64,000 nt of DNA from Natronincola ferrireducens (GCF_900100845.1 NZ_FNFP01000002.1:62001-126000), one strand, 5' to 3'; shown: positions 25,743 through 36,055, counted from the stretch's first letter. The notes: generated from the sequence alone by a model not told the origin. Translations and numbers: made by a program.

Positions 25743-26228
25743 TTGGTAGTAGCGAAAAGGAAATATGACTATCTAGAACCACAGGAACAACAACAGCAAA
25801 AGCCTATACAGAGACAAAAACCTAAGAAAAATTATAGGTTTGAAAAAATAATGATGGGATTCGGAATAATAACGGTTTTATCTATAAGTTTGGTGTTATT
25901 AATAAGATTTGCTACTATTACAGAAGCAAAACATAGAATTCATCACCTTCATAACCAATTAGAGCAATTGGAAACTCAAAAGGAACATTTAAGGGTAGAG
26001 GTGGAAAGGGTATCAAAATCTAGGTGGATTGAAAGGGAAGCAAAAGATCGTTTAAATATGCAATATCCATTACCAGAGCAAATCATATATATTAGCGTAG
26101 ATCCTATAGAAACAGCTATGTTAAGAAATCAATTAAATAATAACGAGGAAGAGATCTACGACAAAGGTGGCTCTGGCGATACCTTTAACAAGATATTTAG
26201 TAGGTTTGTAGGTTTGTTCAAAATTTAA
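25743..26228 (+). CDS. ftsL: Cell division protein FtsL-like
   Basis: The 161-residue bitopic protein fits FtsL by position and shape. It has a basic, Q-rich cytoplasmic N-terminus (residues 1-30), one membrane segment (IMMGFGIITVLSISLVLLIR, about 36-58), and an extracellular coiled coil (HHLHNQLEQLETQKEHLRVE). A WIEREAKDRLNMQYP segment of the septum-formation-initiator type follows. FtsL recruits the FtsW-PBP pair together with FtsQ and DivIC. The TTG start at 25743 follows AAAGGAGGATG at proper distance. Sequence in this family is weakly conserved, so the name depends on context. Confidence 0.82.
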   Translation: MVVAKRKYDYLEPQEQQQQKPIQRQKPKKNYRFEKIMMGFGIITVLSISLVLLIRFATITEAKHRIHHLHNQLEQLETQKEHLRVEVERVSKSRWIEREAKDRLNMQYPLPEQIIYISVDPIETAMLRNQLNNNEEEIYDKGGSGDTFNKIFSRFVGLFKI

Positions 26229-26242
26229 AGGGGGAAATCCTA

Positions 26243-28414
26243 GTGTCACAACCTAGTATTTCTAGCAAAAGACGGCTCATATTTATATTCACTGTTGTAT
26301 GTGTAACAATGACTCTTCTAATCATAAGATTAGGATGGATACAAATTATACAGGGTGAAAAATACAAAGAACTAGCCAATGCACAGCAGACAAGGGATAT
26401 TCCGATTCCTTCAAGAAGAGGAACTATTTATGATAGGAATGGTAAAGAACTAGCTATCAGTGCCAGTACCAATACTGTTTGGGCTAGGCCTAGGGAAATA
26501 GAAGATGCTGAAGTAGCTGGAAAAGTTTTAGCAGATATATTGGACTTAGATGTAGAGGATACAATAGAAAAACTTAAAAACACCAGATATGGATTAGTAA
26601 GGATAGCCCGTTGGATTGATGATGATTTAGCCGACAATATCCGGGCTCAAAGAATAAAAGGTGTATGGATTGCAGAGGATAATAAACGGTATTATCCCTA
26701 TGGTAATTTTGCTGCTTATATATTAGGTCATACCACCGATGATAATAGGGGGGCGGCAGGAGTAGAGTTAGAATATGAAAAGTATTTAAGTGGACTGCCA
26801 GGAAGGTGGATTAAAAATACTGACGGTGGAGGAAGACAACTAGCTTTTAGTGTAGAGAGGTATTATCCACCAGAGGATGGCCTGAATTTAGTGTTAACTA
26901 TTGATGAGGTGATACAGCATTTCGTTGAGAAGGCTGTTGAAAATGCTTTACAAATCCACAAAGCAAAACGGATAAAGGTAATTGTCATGGATGTAAAGAC
27001 TGGGGATATATTGGGAATGGCTGCTAAGCCAGATTATGATCCCAATGAACCTAGGGTGCCTTTAGATGAAGGGTTAAGACAGCAACTAGAGGAAATGAAG
27101 GATGAAAAAAAATTAGAGACATGGTTTAGTATGTGGAGAAATCCAATTATCAATGATACTTATGAACCAGGCTCTACCTTCAAATTAATTACTACAGCCG
27201 CGGCTCTTGAGGAAGCAGCCACTAGTCTTAATACCGCCTATTATTGCAGAGGAACTATTAATGTAGCTGGGCAGACTATAAGATGCTGGAGACATTATAA
27301 TCCCCATGGTCATCAAACCTTAATAGAGGCTGTGCAAAACTCTTGTAATCCTGCTTTTGTTGAAATGGGGCAAAAGATGGGGACAGAGACCCTGTATAGT
27401 TATTTGGATGGATTTGGGATTTCAGATACTACTGGGATTGATTTGCCTGGAGAAAGAAAGTCAATTATGCATAATTTAAATAATGTAGGACCTGTAGAGT
27501 TGGCCACGATTTCCTTTGGGCAAGGTATTTCTGTCACACCGATTCAGTTGATTACTGCTGTATCAGCTATTGTAAATGATGGTAGGTTGATGCAGCCTCG
27601 AATTGTAAAAGAACTAGTTGATGGTGAGGGGAAAGTGGTTCATCGTTTTGATGAAATCATGGTAAGGCAGGTTATATCTCAAAAAACCTCAGAAGAAATG
27701 AGAAACATTATGGAATCAGTTGTTTCAGAGGGTTCTGGAAAAGCTGCTTATATTCCTGGATATAAAGTTGGAGGTAAAACTGGAACAGCACAAAAAGTTG
27801 TAAACGGAAGATATGCTCAGGGAATTTATGTATCCTCCTTCATAGGGATTGCACCCAGTGATGATCCCCAGTTGGCAGTTCTAGCTATTGTGGATGAACC
27901 AGGGGGATACAGTCACTTTGGTAGCGTTGTAGCAGCACCGATTGCAAAGGAGATACTTGAAGAAAGCTTAAGGTATTTAGACATCAAACCTAAATATACA
28001 GAGGCAGAGGCAGAGGCATTGGTACAGAATGAGGTAGTTGTGCCTGAAGTAAGGGGTTTAACAGTCAAGGAAGCCTCGCAAATACTATTGCAGACCAAGT
28101 TAGAATATGGTACATGGCCTGAATACATTGGAGATGGCAATGCTATTGTTGCTGACATGTTTCCTAAACCAACGGCAAGAGTGCCAGAAAAATCAATCAT
28201 TATGTTATATACCAAGGTTAATGAAAATCTCCCAGTTTCTGTTTCAGTACCTAATCTAAAAAATAAAACAATTAGAGAAGCCAATGCGATACTAAGTGCT
28301 ATGGGTTTAAAGTTAAAAATAACTGGCAGTGGTTTAGCTTATAGTCAAACACCAGAGGCAGGAACAGATGTAGAACCTGGTACGATAATCAGTGTTGAAT
28401 TTAAGCCCGATTAA
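26243..28414 (+). CDS. Class B penicillin-binding protein with two PASTA domains (SpoVD/PBP2-like)
   Basis: This D,D-transpeptidase cross-links peptidoglycan at the septum or spore cortex with its FtsW/SpoVE partner. The 723-residue protein has an N-terminal membrane anchor (residues 10-32) and a dimerisation domain with PSRRGTIYDRNGKELA. In the transpeptidase domain, PGSTFKLI carries the nucleophile, SCN lies in QNSCNPAFVEMG, and KTG lies in GGKTGTAQK. Two PASTA domains close it (about 592-655 and 660-723). Bacillus SpoVD has one PASTA and PBP2B has two, so the split between division and sporulation roles cannot be read here. Start GTG with AAAGGGGG. Confidence 0.93.
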   Translation: MSQPSISSKRRLIFIFTVVCVTMTLLIIRLGWIQIIQGEKYKELANAQQTRDIPIPSRRGTIYDRNGKELAISASTNTVWARPREIEDAEVAGKVLADILDLDVEDTIEKLKNTRYGLVRIARWIDDDLADNIRAQRIKGVWIAEDNKRYYPYGNFAAYILGHTTDDNRGAAGVELEYEKYLSGLPGRWIKNTDGGGRQLAFSVERYYPPEDGLNLVLTIDEVIQHFVEKAVENALQIHKAKRIKVIVMDVKTGDILGMAAKPDYDPNEPRVPLDEGLRQQLEEMKDEKKLETWFSMWRNPIINDTYEPGSTFKLITTAAALEEAATSLNTAYYCRGTINVAGQTIRCWRHYNPHGHQTLIEAVQNSCNPAFVEMGQKMGTETLYSYLDGFGISDTTGIDLPGERKSIMHNLNNVGPVELATISFGQGISVTPIQLITAVSAIVNDGRLMQPRIVKELVDGEGKVVHRFDEIMVRQVISQKTSEEMRNIMESVVSEGSGKAAYIPGYKVGGKTGTAQKVVNGRYAQGIYVSSFIGIAPSDDPQLAVLAIVDEPGGYSHFGSVVAAPIAKEILEESLRYLDIKPKYTEAEAEALVQNEVVVPEVRGLTVKEASQILLQTKLEYGTWPEYIGDGNAIVADMFPKPTARVPEKSIIMLYTKVNENLPVSVSVPNLKNKTIREANAILSAMGLKLKITGSGLAYSQTPEAGTDVEPGTIISVEFKPD

Positions 28415-28466
28415 GACAGAAATTGAATTTAAAAAACTAGATATTTTTATAGGCAACTTATAATTA

Positions 28467-28517
28467 AAAGGGCAACTGAAATTAAAGAAATTATACTTTA
28501 ATTTTAAGTTGCCTTTT
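28467..28517 (+). terminator. Hairpin between pbp and murE, likely partial terminator
   Basis: AAGGGCAACT and ATTAAAG pair with CTTTAAT and AAGTTGCCTTTT, a long stem ending in TTTT. Some transcription may stop here inside the dcw cluster. The first 15 bases of the stem recur at 62386. Confidence 0.6.
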
Positions 28518-28599
28518 AAAAAGTTTAATAAATGGAAATAAAAGATAGATAGAGGAAAAAAGTTAAGGGTAAATAGTGGTGTTAGTCAGGAGGATATGT

Positions 28600-30063
28600 A
28601 TGTTATTAAAGGAGTTATTACAAGGACTTGAAATAAAGAAAATTTCAGGAAGACAAGAAATAAGTATTGAAAATATTGTTTATGACTCCCGAAAAGTTAC
28701 AAAAAACAGCCTGTTTATTTGTATTAAAGGTTTCAAAACAGATGGTCATTTATACATAAGGGATGCTATTGAAAAAGGCGCTTCAGCTATACTTGTTGAA
28801 GAGGAAGTAAATTTAGGAGGAGCCACTGTTGTTGAGATAGAAAATACAAGGAAATCAATGGCAATTATAGCTAATCGATTTTATGGAGAGCCAAGTAAAT
28901 CCCTAGACTTAATTGGCGTCACTGGCACCAATGGCAAAACCTCCACAACCTATATGATCAAAAAAATATTAGAGACCAGTGGTAAAAAGACAGGACTTGT
29001 TGGCACGATTTCCAACTGGATAGGGGATGTGAAGATAGAAACTGATAGAACTACTCCTGAATCTTTAGACTTACAAAAACTATTTAAACGTATGCTACAG
29101 GAAAATGTAGACTGTTGTGTCATGGAGGTTTCATCTCATTCCTTAGCTTTAGACAGGGTAGAGGAGTGTCAGTTTAAAGTAGGGGTTTTCACCAATTTAA
29201 CACCAGAACATCTAGATTTCCATGCTACTTTAGAAGATTATAAAAATGCCAAGAAAAAGTTGTTTTATAAAACTGTTTTATGTAATATTATTAATATCGA
29301 TGATGAAGTTGGGAAAACCATTTATCAAGAATTACGAAGATCGACCACCCCAATGCTAACCTATAGTATAAAAGAAAAGGCCGATATAATAGCTGAAAAC
29401 ATTGTCCTAAGTATAAAGACTGTTACTTTTGATTTAATCACACCTAAATATAAAGAAAAAGTTGAGATAAATATTCCTGGAATATTTACTGTCTATAATG
29501 CTCTAGCTGCTATTGCTGTTTGTTACAGCATGGATATTGGAGCTAACCATATAGTAGAAGGGCTCAGAAGTATAAAGGGAGTAGCTGGAAGGCTGGAGCC
29601 GATAGAGGAATTTGCGGACTTTGCTGTAATTGTTGACTATGCCCATACACCGGATGCTTTAGAAAATGTTCTAAAATCTATAAAAAAATTTGCAAAAAAC
29701 AAACTTATAACTGTATTTGGATGTGGTGGTGATCGAGATCAAACCAAAAGACCTATAATGGGGGAGATTTCTGGAAGCTATAGTGATTTAACCATTATTA
29801 CTTCAGATAATCCCCGAACAGAAAATCCTATGGAAATTATAGCTATGGTAGAAGATGGTATAAGAAAAACTTTAGGGAAATATGATATAATTGAAAATCG
29901 GCGAGAGGCAATTCGGTTGGCCTTAAAATATGCTGAAAAAGGTGATATTATCTTAATAGCTGGCAAAGGTCATGAAACTTATCAAATTATTAATGATAAT
30001 GTTTTTGAATTTGATGATAGAAAGGTAGCTGTTGAAGTTGCTAAGGAGGAAGGATTAATATGA
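28600..30063 (+). CDS. murE: UDP-MurNAc-tripeptide synthetase (meso-diaminopimelate adding)
   Basis: MurE adds the third amino acid to the peptidoglycan precursor. The 487-residue Mur ligase has the ATP loop GVTGTNGKTSTTYMI, the conserved NLTPEHLDFH block with carbamoylated-Lys region, and the substrate motif DNPR (ITSDNPRTENP), which marks enzymes that add meso-DAP rather than lysine. The ATG at 28600 is chosen because AGGAGG lies 6-7 bases before it; an in-frame start at 28576 lies ahead of that site. The gene overlaps murF by 4 bases. Confidence 0.97.
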   Translation: MLLKELLQGLEIKKISGRQEISIENIVYDSRKVTKNSLFICIKGFKTDGHLYIRDAIEKGASAILVEEEVNLGGATVVEIENTRKSMAIIANRFYGEPSKSLDLIGVTGTNGKTSTTYMIKKILETSGKKTGLVGTISNWIGDVKIETDRTTPESLDLQKLFKRMLQENVDCCVMEVSSHSLALDRVEECQFKVGVFTNLTPEHLDFHATLEDYKNAKKKLFYKTVLCNIINIDDEVGKTIYQELRRSTTPMLTYSIKEKADIIAENIVLSIKTVTFDLITPKYKEKVEINIPGIFTVYNALAAIAVCYSMDIGANHIVEGLRSIKGVAGRLEPIEEFADFAVIVDYAHTPDALENVLKSIKKFAKNKLITVFGCGGDRDQTKRPIMGEISGSYSDLTIITSDNPRTENPMEIIAMVEDGIRKTLGKYDIIENRREAIRLALKYAEKGDIILIAGKGHETYQIINDNVFEFDDRKVAVEVAKEEGLI

Positions 30064-31445
30064 TAAAACAATCTATTGAAGCTGTTATAGGTGCATGTAA
30101 CGGCAAAGTAATCTGCAAAGGGATAATAGAGTATATAAATGGTGTATCCACAGACTCTAGAAGGATTGAAGAAAATAATCTCTTTATTCCTTTGGAAGGT
30201 GAAAGATTTGATGGTCACAAATTTATAGAAGTTGCTAAAAACAAAGGAGCGTCTGCTATTCTCTATAAAAAAGGGAAGCATATTCCTATGGAGGGTTTGA
30301 ATAATGTTTACATTATAGAAGTAGAGGATACTCTGAAAGCTTTACAGCAGATCAGCAAGTATTATAGAGACCTATTTTCTATACCTTTTATAGGCATTAC
30401 CGGCAGTACTGGCAAAACCTCTACCAAGGATATGGTCAGTAGTGTACTGGCTTGTAAATTTAACATTCTTAAAAATATTGGAAATCTAAATAATGAAATA
30501 GGTCTACCATTAACAGTATTTAACTTAGATAATCAGCATGAAATAGCAGTTTTAGAAATGGGCATGTCAAACTTTGGGGAAATATTAGATTTAACAGAAA
30601 TTGCACGACCTAATATTGCAGTTATCACTAACATAGGTTTATCTCATATTGAACATTTAGGAAGCAGAGAAAATATTATGAAGGCTAAAATGGAAATAGC
30701 CACCTATCTAGGAGATGATGATTATTTATTATTAAACGGTGACGATGACCTTTTAAGGACCCTAAAAAATCAAAAAAGTTCCTATAAAAAAATCTTTTTT
30801 GGTTTTTCACCAGAAAATGATATTTATCCTAAAAATTTGATGGATTTAAAGGAAGAGGGTTTTACCTTTGACATTGAAATTGATGGGGAAGACCATCATT
30901 TTCAAATTAATCAACCAGGAATACATAATGTATACAATAGCTTAATAGCTATATGGATTGGACTTTATCATAACATGACAATAGAAGCTATCCAAAAGGG
31001 GTTAGAAAGCAACATTCCTTCAAAAATGCGGCTGGAGATTTTAAAGCTTAAAGATATTAAGGTGATTAATGATGCTTATAATGCTAATCCTGATTCTATG
31101 AAGGCGGCTTTAAGGGTACTAGAAGGAGTAGAGGGTGGTAGAAGGATAGCTGTTTTAGGTAATATGTTTGAAATGGGAGATTTTGCAGAAGAGGGACACC
31201 GAAGGGTGGGAGCTTATAGTGTTGGAAAAATAGATATATTGATTACAGTTGGCGATATGGCTAAATGGATAGGAGAAGAAGCTATTGCTCAAGGAATAAA
31301 AAACAAAGTTTATACAGCAGAATCTAATAAAGAAGCGATAGAAATCATCAAAAACATTATAAAAAAAGATGATGTTATTTTAATCAAAGGCTCTAGAGGT
31401 ATGATGATGGAGGAGATCGTTGATTATTTACAAGAGAGGAGTTAA
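30060..31445 (+). CDS. murF: UDP-MurNAc-tripeptide--D-Ala-D-Ala ligase
   Basis: MurF adds D-Ala-D-Ala to complete the UDP-MurNAc-pentapeptide. The 461-residue protein has the N-terminal domain GVSTDSRRIEENNLFIPLEG, the ATP loop GITGSTGKTSTKDM, MurF-typical KNIGNLNNEIGLPLTV and EMGMSNFGEI, and the late NDAYNANPDSMKAAL with VLGNMFEMGDF. The ATG overlaps the murE stop (ATGA), so translation is coupled. mraY follows after 4 bases. Confidence 0.97.
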   Translation: MIKQSIEAVIGACNGKVICKGIIEYINGVSTDSRRIEENNLFIPLEGERFDGHKFIEVAKNKGASAILYKKGKHIPMEGLNNVYIIEVEDTLKALQQISKYYRDLFSIPFIGITGSTGKTSTKDMVSSVLACKFNILKNIGNLNNEIGLPLTVFNLDNQHEIAVLEMGMSNFGEILDLTEIARPNIAVITNIGLSHIEHLGSRENIMKAKMEIATYLGDDDYLLLNGDDDLLRTLKNQKSSYKKIFFGFSPENDIYPKNLMDLKEEGFTFDIEIDGEDHHFQINQPGIHNVYNSLIAIWIGLYHNMTIEAIQKGLESNIPSKMRLEILKLKDIKVINDAYNANPDSMKAALRVLEGVEGGRRIAVLGNMFEMGDFAEEGHRRVGAYSVGKIDILITVGDMAKWIGEEAIAQGIKNKVYTAESNKEAIEIIKNIIKKDDVILIKGSRGMMMEEIVDYLQERS

Positions 31446-31449
31446 TTAG

Positions 31450-32445
31450 ATGCTACAACAAAATCAACTAGTTTACACAATAATTATTGGATTTTTTATT
31501 ACACTACTATTGGGTCCATTGATCATTCCGTTTTTAAGAAGATTAAAGGTAGGGCAAACCATTAGGGAGGAGGGACCCCAAAGCCATATGTCCAAAAGTG
31601 GGACACCCACTATTGGTGGAATTATTATTATTCTATCAGTTATCATTACCTCCCTTACTGCGGGAATAATCAATACAGACTTATTGGTTGCATTAGGTGC
31701 TACAATTGCTTTTGGTTTAATTGGTTTTATAGACGATTTCATTAAAGTAGTATTAAAAAGAAATCTTGGATTGAGGGCTTATCAGAAGCTACTACTACAA
31801 ACTATTGTAGCAGTTCTGTTAGCAATTTATCAGTCTAATACATCCAGTGTCGGAACAAAAATTATTATACCTTTTGTAGATGGAAGTCTACAATTAGGAG
31901 ATTTTATTATACCTGAATATATAGATTTAGGAATTTTCTACATTCCTTTTATCGTATTTGTAGTGGTGGCAACTGTGAATAGCGTTAACCTAACAGATGG
32001 ATTAGATGGCTTAGCATCGGGTGTAACCCTTATTATTACAGCTTTTTTTAGTTTAGTAGCCATGAGCTGGGGTTATACTAGCCTAGGGATTTTTTCCAGT
32101 GCCATAACAGGAGCATGTTTAGGATTTTTAAGATATAATACCCATCCTGCCCAGGTATTCATGGGGGACACAGGCTCATTAGCTCTAGGAGGTGCAGTAG
32201 CAACCCTAGCTATATTAATGAACATACCTTTGATTATACCCATTGTAGGCGGTATTTATTTTGCAGAATCTGTATCGGTTATTTTACAGGTTATTTCTTT
32301 TAAAGCTACTGGAAAAAGGATTTTTAAAATGAGTCCACTACATCATCATTATGAACTCAGTGGTTGGGCAGAGACAAAGGTTGTTACAGTATTTTGGATT
32401 GTAACAGTTGTTTTATGTTTAATAGGTATATTAGCATTAAACTAA
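31450..32445 (+). CDS. mraY: Phospho-N-acetylmuramoyl-pentapeptide transferase
   Basis: MraY joins phospho-MurNAc-pentapeptide to undecaprenyl phosphate, making lipid I in the membrane. The 331-residue protein has about ten membrane segments and the catalytic motifs: GTPTIGGIIII, FIDDFIKV (Mg-binding DD), NSVNLTDGLDGLASG, FMGDTGSLALGG and the histidine loop MSPLHHHYELSGW. Length and motif order fit bacterial MraY. It is part of the tightly packed murE-murF-mraY-murD-ftsW-murG run. Confidence 0.98.
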   Translation: MLQQNQLVYTIIIGFFITLLLGPLIIPFLRRLKVGQTIREEGPQSHMSKSGTPTIGGIIIILSVIITSLTAGIINTDLLVALGATIAFGLIGFIDDFIKVVLKRNLGLRAYQKLLLQTIVAVLLAIYQSNTSSVGTKIIIPFVDGSLQLGDFIIPEYIDLGIFYIPFIVFVVVATVNSVNLTDGLDGLASGVTLIITAFFSLVAMSWGYTSLGIFSSAITGACLGFLRYNTHPAQVFMGDTGSLALGGAVATLAILMNIPLIIPIVGGIYFAESVSVILQVISFKATGKRIFKMSPLHHHYELSGWAETKVVTVFWIVTVVLCLIGILALN

Positions 32446-32461
32446 GAAAGCAGGTGTCAAA

Positions 32462-33829
32462 ATGAATTTAAAAAATAAAAGAGTTTTGGTTATAGGACTA
32501 GCTGTAACTGGCGTACCATTAGTAAGGACCTTAGTAAAGTTAGGAGCCCATGTAATTGTTAATGACATAAGATCAGAAGAAGTACTGACAGATAGTCTTA
32601 AAGGGTTAACAGATTTTAAATATGATGCTATCCTAGGTAAACATCCTGTTGATCTTAATGAATTAGGTCAATTAGATTTAGTGGTGGTATCTCCAGGGAT
32701 ACCATTAGATATACCTTTTATTAGAAAAATTCAGGAGGCAAATCTTGAAATAATAGGAGAAATCGAGTTAGCCTACCGTCTAAACAGGGCTCCTATTGTT
32801 GCTATTACTGGAACCAATGGTAAAACCACCACTACAGCCTTGACAGGAGAGATTTTTAAAAATGCCAGTAGGAACACCTTTGTAGTAGGAAACATAGGTA
32901 TAGCAGCTATTTCTAAAGCATTAGAAACCACTGATAAAGATACTATGGTGATGGAGGTTAGTAGCTTTCAGTTGGAAAGCACTGTAGATTTCAAACCAAA
33001 GGTAGCGGCCATATTAAATTTAACACCTGATCACTTAAATCGTCATAAAACCATGGATAATTATAGAGATGTTAAGTTCAATATCTTTAAAAATCAAGAT
33101 ACTAATGATTATGCTGTTATTAACTATGATGATATAAGCTGTAGAGAAGCTAGTAAAAATTTACAGGCTAAAAAAGTATATTTCAGCAGAAAAGAAAAAC
33201 TTAATGAGGGAGTTTTTGTGGAAGACCAGCATGTTGTGGTTTTGCTAGCAGGTAAAAAGCAGCAGGTTATACATATAGATGCTATAAAAATACCTGGGAA
33301 ACATAACTTAGAGAATGCATTGGCTGCCACAGCTATGGCTTTTGTCATGGGAGTAGATATTAAAGTAATTAAAACCTCTTTAGAAAGCTTTAAAGGGGTT
33401 GAACATCGTATTGAGCATGTAGAAAAAATAGATGGCATTGATTTTATCAACGATTCAAAAGCTACTAATACCGATGCCGCAATTAAAGCAGTAGAAGCGG
33501 TTAGACCTCCTATTCTTTTATTAGCTGGAGGGATGGATAAGGAAAGTGAATTTCAAGATTTTATTCAAGCCTTTGATAATAAAGTAAAAGAGTTATTTGT
33601 TTATGGAGAAACAGCAGAAAAAATTTATCATACTGCAAAAAAATTAGGATTTGAAAAAGTAATGATAGTAGAGGATTTACAAGATGCAGTGAACAATGCA
33701 TATAATATAGCAGAGGAAGGTGATTCTATCCTGCTATCTCCAGCCTGTGCCAGCTGGGATATGTATAAAAATTTTGAAGAAAGAGGTAATCATTTCAAAG
33801 AAATTGTAAGGAATCTAAGGAGGTCTTAA
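32462..33829 (+). CDS. murD: UDP-MurNAc-L-alanine--D-glutamate ligase
   Basis: MurD adds D-Glu to UDP-MurNAc-L-Ala. The 455-residue protein has an N-terminal Rossmann domain (KRVLVIGLAVTGVPLVRTL), the ATP loop ITGTNGKTTTTALTGEI, MEVSSFQLE, NLTPDHLNRH, NDSKATNTDA and the late LLSPACASWDMYKNFEERG. These motifs are specific to MurD among Mur ligases. Start ATG after GCAGGTG; two bases separate its stop from ftsW. Confidence 0.97.
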   Translation: MNLKNKRVLVIGLAVTGVPLVRTLVKLGAHVIVNDIRSEEVLTDSLKGLTDFKYDAILGKHPVDLNELGQLDLVVVSPGIPLDIPFIRKIQEANLEIIGEIELAYRLNRAPIVAITGTNGKTTTTALTGEIFKNASRNTFVVGNIGIAAISKALETTDKDTMVMEVSSFQLESTVDFKPKVAAILNLTPDHLNRHKTMDNYRDVKFNIFKNQDTNDYAVINYDDISCREASKNLQAKKVYFSRKEKLNEGVFVEDQHVVVLLAGKKQQVIHIDAIKIPGKHNLENALAATAMAFVMGVDIKVIKTSLESFKGVEHRIEHVEKIDGIDFINDSKATNTDAAIKAVEAVRPPILLLAGGMDKESEFQDFIQAFDNKVKELFVYGETAEKIYHTAKKLGFEKVMIVEDLQDAVNNAYNIAEEGDSILLSPACASWDMYKNFEERGNHFKEIVRNLRRS

Positions 33830-33830
33830 A

Positions 33831-34949
33831 ATGGGAAAAAAAAATCCCTATGACTTCACAGTTATTATTACTGTAGCTATGCTGGTGGCTACCGGTATTA
33901 TTATGGTATTTAGTTCCAGCTTTTCCTATGCTATGGTAGTACTGGGGGATGGATATTACTTTTTAAAAAGAATTATGATTTGGGCAGTTATTGGAACCTT
34001 TTCTATGTACTTTTGTGCTAAGGTAAACTATTGGACATGGAAAAAATATGCAAATATCATGTTGTTAGGCAGTATCATTTTATTAATATTAGTCTTGACG
34101 CCTCTAGGTAAAGAAGTAAATGGTGCCCAAAGATGGATTGGAGTAGGGTCCATTACTGTTATGCCCTCAGAAATTGCAAAATTTACTGCTATTGTTTTTG
34201 TAGCAACTAGTCTTACTAGAAAGAGGGAGGATTTACAGAAATTTTTCCAAGGGGTAGTTCCCTATTTATTGTTGGCAGGGATGTTTTTTGGTTTTATTTA
34301 TGCACAACCAGATTTTAGCACAGCATTTGTAGTGGTTATAATTATTATTTCTATGGTTTTTGTAGGAGGAATGAAGCTTTCACATTTTGTTGGATTAGTT
34401 GGAGCTGGATCGGTTGCTCTGGCCTCCATGATAGGCTATATATTTATTGCTGGCAAGGGATATAAAGCCAAGAGAATTACAGCTTTTTTAGACCCATGGG
34501 CAGATCCTACTGATAGTGGATTCCAAGCTGTACAATCTTTACTGGCCTTAGGATCTGGAGGAATTTTTGGTAGAGGACTGGGACGAAGCGTACAAAAACA
34601 CTTTTATCTCCCAGAGCCTCAAAATGATTTTATTTTTGCAATAATAGGAGAAGAACTAGGGTTTATCGGTGGTGTTATGATAATACTACTTTTTATGATA
34701 TTAATTTGGCGGGGAATTCGTATTGCTGTTAATGCACCAGATTTTTTTGCCTGTTTAATGGCAACGGGAATTACAACAATGGTGATTGTTCAAGTAGTAA
34801 TCAATATTGCAGTGGCTACTTCATCTATGCCAGTTACTGGTATGCCTCTACCCTTCATCAGCTTTGGAGGGAATGCCCTAGTCATATTTATGGCTTCAAT
34901 GGGTATCTTATTAAATATCTCAAAACATACAAACATGAACAGGAGCTGA
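33831..34949 (+). CDS. ftsW: SEDS-family peptidoglycan polymerase (FtsW/SpoVE)
   Basis: SEDS proteins polymerise lipid II into glycan strands with a class B PBP partner, here probably the protein at 26243. The 372-residue protein has about ten membrane segments and the family motifs IMVFSSSFSYAM near the N-terminus, GAQRWIGVG, MPSEIAKFTAI, FLPEPQNDFIFAIIGEELGF-like (LPEPQNDFIFAIIGEELGF) and a C-terminal TGMPLPFISFGGNALV. Position between murD and murG is that of Bacillus spoVE, so it could serve vegetative septation, cortex synthesis or both. Confidence 0.95.
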   Translation: MGKKNPYDFTVIITVAMLVATGIIMVFSSSFSYAMVVLGDGYYFLKRIMIWAVIGTFSMYFCAKVNYWTWKKYANIMLLGSIILLILVLTPLGKEVNGAQRWIGVGSITVMPSEIAKFTAIVFVATSLTRKREDLQKFFQGVVPYLLLAGMFFGFIYAQPDFSTAFVVVIIIISMVFVGGMKLSHFVGLVGAGSVALASMIGYIFIAGKGYKAKRITAFLDPWADPTDSGFQAVQSLLALGSGGIFGRGLGRSVQKHFYLPEPQNDFIFAIIGEELGFIGGVMIILLFMILIWRGIRIAVNAPDFFACLMATGITTMVIVQVVINIAVATSSMPVTGMPLPFISFGGNALVIFMASMGILLNISKHTNMNRS

Positions 34950-34954
34950 AAAAT

Positions 34955-36055
34955 ATGAGAGTAATTATAAGTGGTGGGGGAACTGGAGGTCATATTTATC
35001 CTGCTATTGCTATAGCAAATAAAATAAAAGAAATTAATCCAAACTCCAATATCTTGTTTATAGGTACAGAAAAGGGATTGGAGAGTGATATTGTACCAAA
35101 GGCAGGATATGATTTCAAAACCATAACCGTTAGTTATTTAAGAAGAAAAATATCTTTTCATAATGTTAAAAGTGCTGGAATGCTTTTAAAGGGTTTATGG
35201 CAGGCAAGAAGCATTATTAAAGATTTTAAGCCAGACATTGTTATAGGTACGGGGGGATTTGTCTGTGGACCTGTAGTTTATATGGCAGCAAAAATGAGGA
35301 TAAAAACCATTATTCACGAACAAAATGTTTTTCCAGGTATCACAAATAAAATTTTAGGCAATTATGTGGATAAAATTGCTATTAGCTTTGAAGAAGCAAG
35401 GAAATATTTCAAACAAAAGGAAAAATTAATTGTCACAGGCAATCCAGTAAGACAAGAATTTTTTAAGGTTTCAACTAAAGAGGCGGACTTAAAATATAAG
35501 TCCCAACAAAATAAACCTCTAGTGCTAATTGTAGGGGGTAGTGGAGGATCAGCTAGTATTAACAAAACTGTTACCCATATGTTAATGAAGTATTCTAAAA
35601 ATCCTTTCGAAATTTTATTGGTTACGGGAAAAAGCCATTACACAGAAGTAAGAAATAACCTCTTACAGCACAAGGAAGTCTTTGAACATAATCGTATTAT
35701 GGAATATATCAATGATATGCCCCATGCTTTAAAGGCTTGTGACTTAATAATTTGTAGTGCTGGTGCTATTACCATTACGGAAATTAATGCTGTAGGAAAG
35801 CCATCTATTTTAATACCCAAAGCCTATACTGCTGAAAATCATCAAGAATATAATGCTAGGGCTTTAGAAGCTAGGGGAGCTGCTATTGTTATAAGAGAAC
35901 AGGAGCTTAACGGGGATGATCTGTATAATAATATAAACAAATTATTAAATGATAAGGAAAAATTAAACACTATGAAGAAGGCCAGTTTAGATGCTTCTAA
36001 AGCTCAGGCTACTGATGTGATTTATAATGAAATTAAAAACTTAATAAAGAATTAA
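34955..36055 (+). CDS. murG: Lipid II synthase MurG (GlcNAc transferase)
   Basis: MurG moves GlcNAc from UDP-GlcNAc to lipid I on the inner face of the membrane. The 366-residue GT-B glycosyltransferase has the N-terminal G-loops SGGGTGGHIYPAIAIA and GTGGFVCGPVVYMA. It also has IIHEQNVFPGITNK and the C-terminal nucleotide-binding VGGSGGSASINK with SAGAITITEINAVGKPSILIP and the ENHQEYNA block. Start ATG; only five bases follow the ftsW stop. A 142-base gap, probably with a promoter, separates it from murA. Confidence 0.97.
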   Translation: MRVIISGGGTGGHIYPAIAIANKIKEINPNSNILFIGTEKGLESDIVPKAGYDFKTITVSYLRRKISFHNVKSAGMLLKGLWQARSIIKDFKPDIVIGTGGFVCGPVVYMAAKMRIKTIIHEQNVFPGITNKILGNYVDKIAISFEEARKYFKQKEKLIVTGNPVRQEFFKVSTKEADLKYKSQQNKPLVLIVGGSGGSASINKTVTHMLMKYSKNPFEILLVTGKSHYTEVRNNLLQHKEVFEHNRIMEYINDMPHALKACDLIICSAGAITITEINAVGKPSILIPKAYTAENHQEYNARALEARGAAIVIREQELNGDDLYNNINKLLNDKEKLNTMKKASLDASKAQATDVIYNEIKNLIKN